Positions 63,362 to 64,000 of a stretch of 64,000 nt of DNA are shown one piece after another. This DNA is from Scytonema tolypothrichoides VB-61278 (GTDB taxonomy: Bacteria > Cyanobacteriota > Cyanobacteriia > Cyanobacteriales > Nostocaceae). Position numbers and translations under genes: made by a program. Each line of letters opens with the position of its first letter. Position 1 is the first letter of the stretch. The stretch covers positions 543,233-607,232 of the forward strand of contig NZ_JXCA02000023.1 in assembly GCF_000828085.3 (NCBI RefSeq), in the 5' to 3' direction. The notes beneath the pieces are model-generated. The model was not told where the DNA came from. It searched no databases and saw only the letters and a program-made list of their open reading frames with translations.

Positions 63362-63946
63362 AGGTGATTTCGTCAAGAACTATAACGCTACTAGATGCAT
63401 TTTTCAGTTTATGACTTTAAGGGGTCAATTTTTCCTTCTCATTAGGTATTTATTATGAGTCATTAGTCATTCCCTCGTGAGTGTGGGGCTTGCATCCTTG
63501 CTTTTTTTGAATTTTGAATTTTGCGAAAAGTTGAGCCAGTCGCGTGGTGAGGCAGTCCGCAGAACAGGGGGTTTCCACGCCAGGTGGCACCGTCCTTGGG
63601 AACCCCCCTCCGGGTTCGCCAGATGCAGCCCGGTGGGAGACCCTCCTGCAGCACTGGTCTCACCGCAACGCACTGGCTCCCCATGAGGAACTGCCGAAAG
63701 GGTTTCCCGACTTGAGCGAACTGGCGTGCCAGGAGGAGCCAGAACAAGCGTGAGGGAAACCCTCACGCTTGTTCTGGTGAGTAAGCGCGCGAATGACGGC
63801 TTTCAAGGACAGAGGCGACCCGCGTTCCCGAAGGGCCTTGGTTTCCCGACAGAGCAAACTTTTCAAGACGAATTTTGAATTTGGGGGAAGCGAGGGTCAT
63901 GATAGTAAACGAGATATACATACAAAATTTCAAATCTAAAATTGAT
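63362..63946. repeat. Repeat-rich spacer with an 18-bp perfect hairpin
   Basis: The spacer is a mosaic of GC-rich words (CACCGTCCTTGGGAACCCCC at about 63587, CCGCAACGCACTGGCTC at about 63663, GGTTTCCCGAC near 63690 and 63850) shared with 36050-36180 and 28890-28930. An 18-bp perfect inverted repeat with a 3-nt loop lies at 63739-63756/63760-63777. Several open frames cross it in both directions; their Arg/Pro/Gly bias and overlap with repeats make them chance frames. Confidence 0.7.
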
Positions 63947-64000
63947 ATGACTTCGACATTACCCGATCCACATCCTAATGATTCGCCCAGCACTGACGAA
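63947..64000 (+). CDS. N-terminus of an unidentified gene cut by the window end
   Basis: An ATG opens a frame of 18 codons (MTSTLPDPHPNDSPSTDE) to the end of the window, Asp/Pro/Ser-rich and so probably a disordered N-terminus. The preceding 80 bp are AT-rich with the common ctaaaattgatATG context. Too little to name. Confidence 0.35.
   Translation, partial: MTSTLPDPHPNDSPSTDE

Noticed and set aside
63463-63866. Several overlapping frames on both strands near the right end
   Set aside because: All lie over shared repeat words and the 18-bp hairpin and differ only by frame; none has a start signal.

Overview
The window looks like the chromosome of a filamentous, probably heterocyst-forming cyanobacterium (Nostocales). 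The evidence is: photosynthesis genes (petM next to ycf39, an NblR-like regulator); several cyanobacteria-typical small families (DUF2358, DUF2949, DUF5340, DUF6918-like); frequent GCGATCGC (HIP1) octamers; heptamer/octamer tandem repeats; and many GC-rich dispersed repeats in long spacers. The species cannot be named from sequence alone. No rRNA, tRNA or CRISPR array was seen.

Layout. 1-7.9 kb: end of a folate/biopterin transporter, a carotenoid oxygenase, DUF6918-like and DUF2358 proteins, an APH-type kinase, a GHL10 glycosidase with a DUF1206 membrane protein, and an epoxide-hydrolase-like enzyme. 8-16.5 kb: a Tat-exported caspase-fold protein whose catalytic pair is Tyr/Ser, sulfate adenylyltransferase (sat), an FHA membrane protein, a PlsY-like/PEP-synthase-like fusion of 989 residues, and a 46-residue membrane protein. 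16.5-18.1 kb: gene-poor and repeat-rich. 18.2-24.5 kb: glycosyltransferase, SGNH hydrolase, pentapeptide-repeat protein, FAD oxidoreductase, SMP-30 lactonase.

24.5-29.5 kb: an ABC-2 exporter pair, then a leucine-rich-repeat gene sandwiched between two relics. One is the N-terminus of the RNA methyltransferase Hen1; the other is the P-loop start of polynucleotide kinase-phosphatase Pnkp. I read this as a dismantled bacterial RNA-repair operon. Two tandem double-glycine leader peptides follow. 29.7-35.8 kb: MFS exporter fused to an ABM-like domain, a HicA/HicB-like pair, a nucleoside phosphorylase, pdxA, an ABM protein, an SDR lacking the catalytic Tyr, and an AraC regulator. 36.3-43.5 kb: petM, ycf39, nadK, an NblR-like regulator, a DUF192 lipoprotein, a DUF2949 protein, a methyltransferase, a DUF5340 protein and trpC. 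43.7-50 kb: lpdA, a secreted TpsA-type beta-helix protein, an apparently intact IS200/IS605 element (tnpA and tnpB divergent) and a Cys-rich small protein.

51.3-57 kb: a hopanoid-related group made of a squalene/phytoene-synthase-like enzyme, hpnJ, a di-iron ferritin-like protein and hpnK, converging on a WecA/TagO-like transferase. 57.5-64 kb: CIRCE-controlled groEL without groES, a hypothetical protein, an SPFH protein, folP, tpiA, a repeat-rich spacer, and the first codons of a gene cut by the window end.

The strongest second-look items are the RNA-repair relics around the LRR gene, the PlsY/PEP-synthase fusion, the hopanoid cluster with an unexplained di-iron protein, the double-glycine and Cys-rich peptides, and a possible structured RNA near 28.7 kb. 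All assignments come from reading the sequence; no database search was run.
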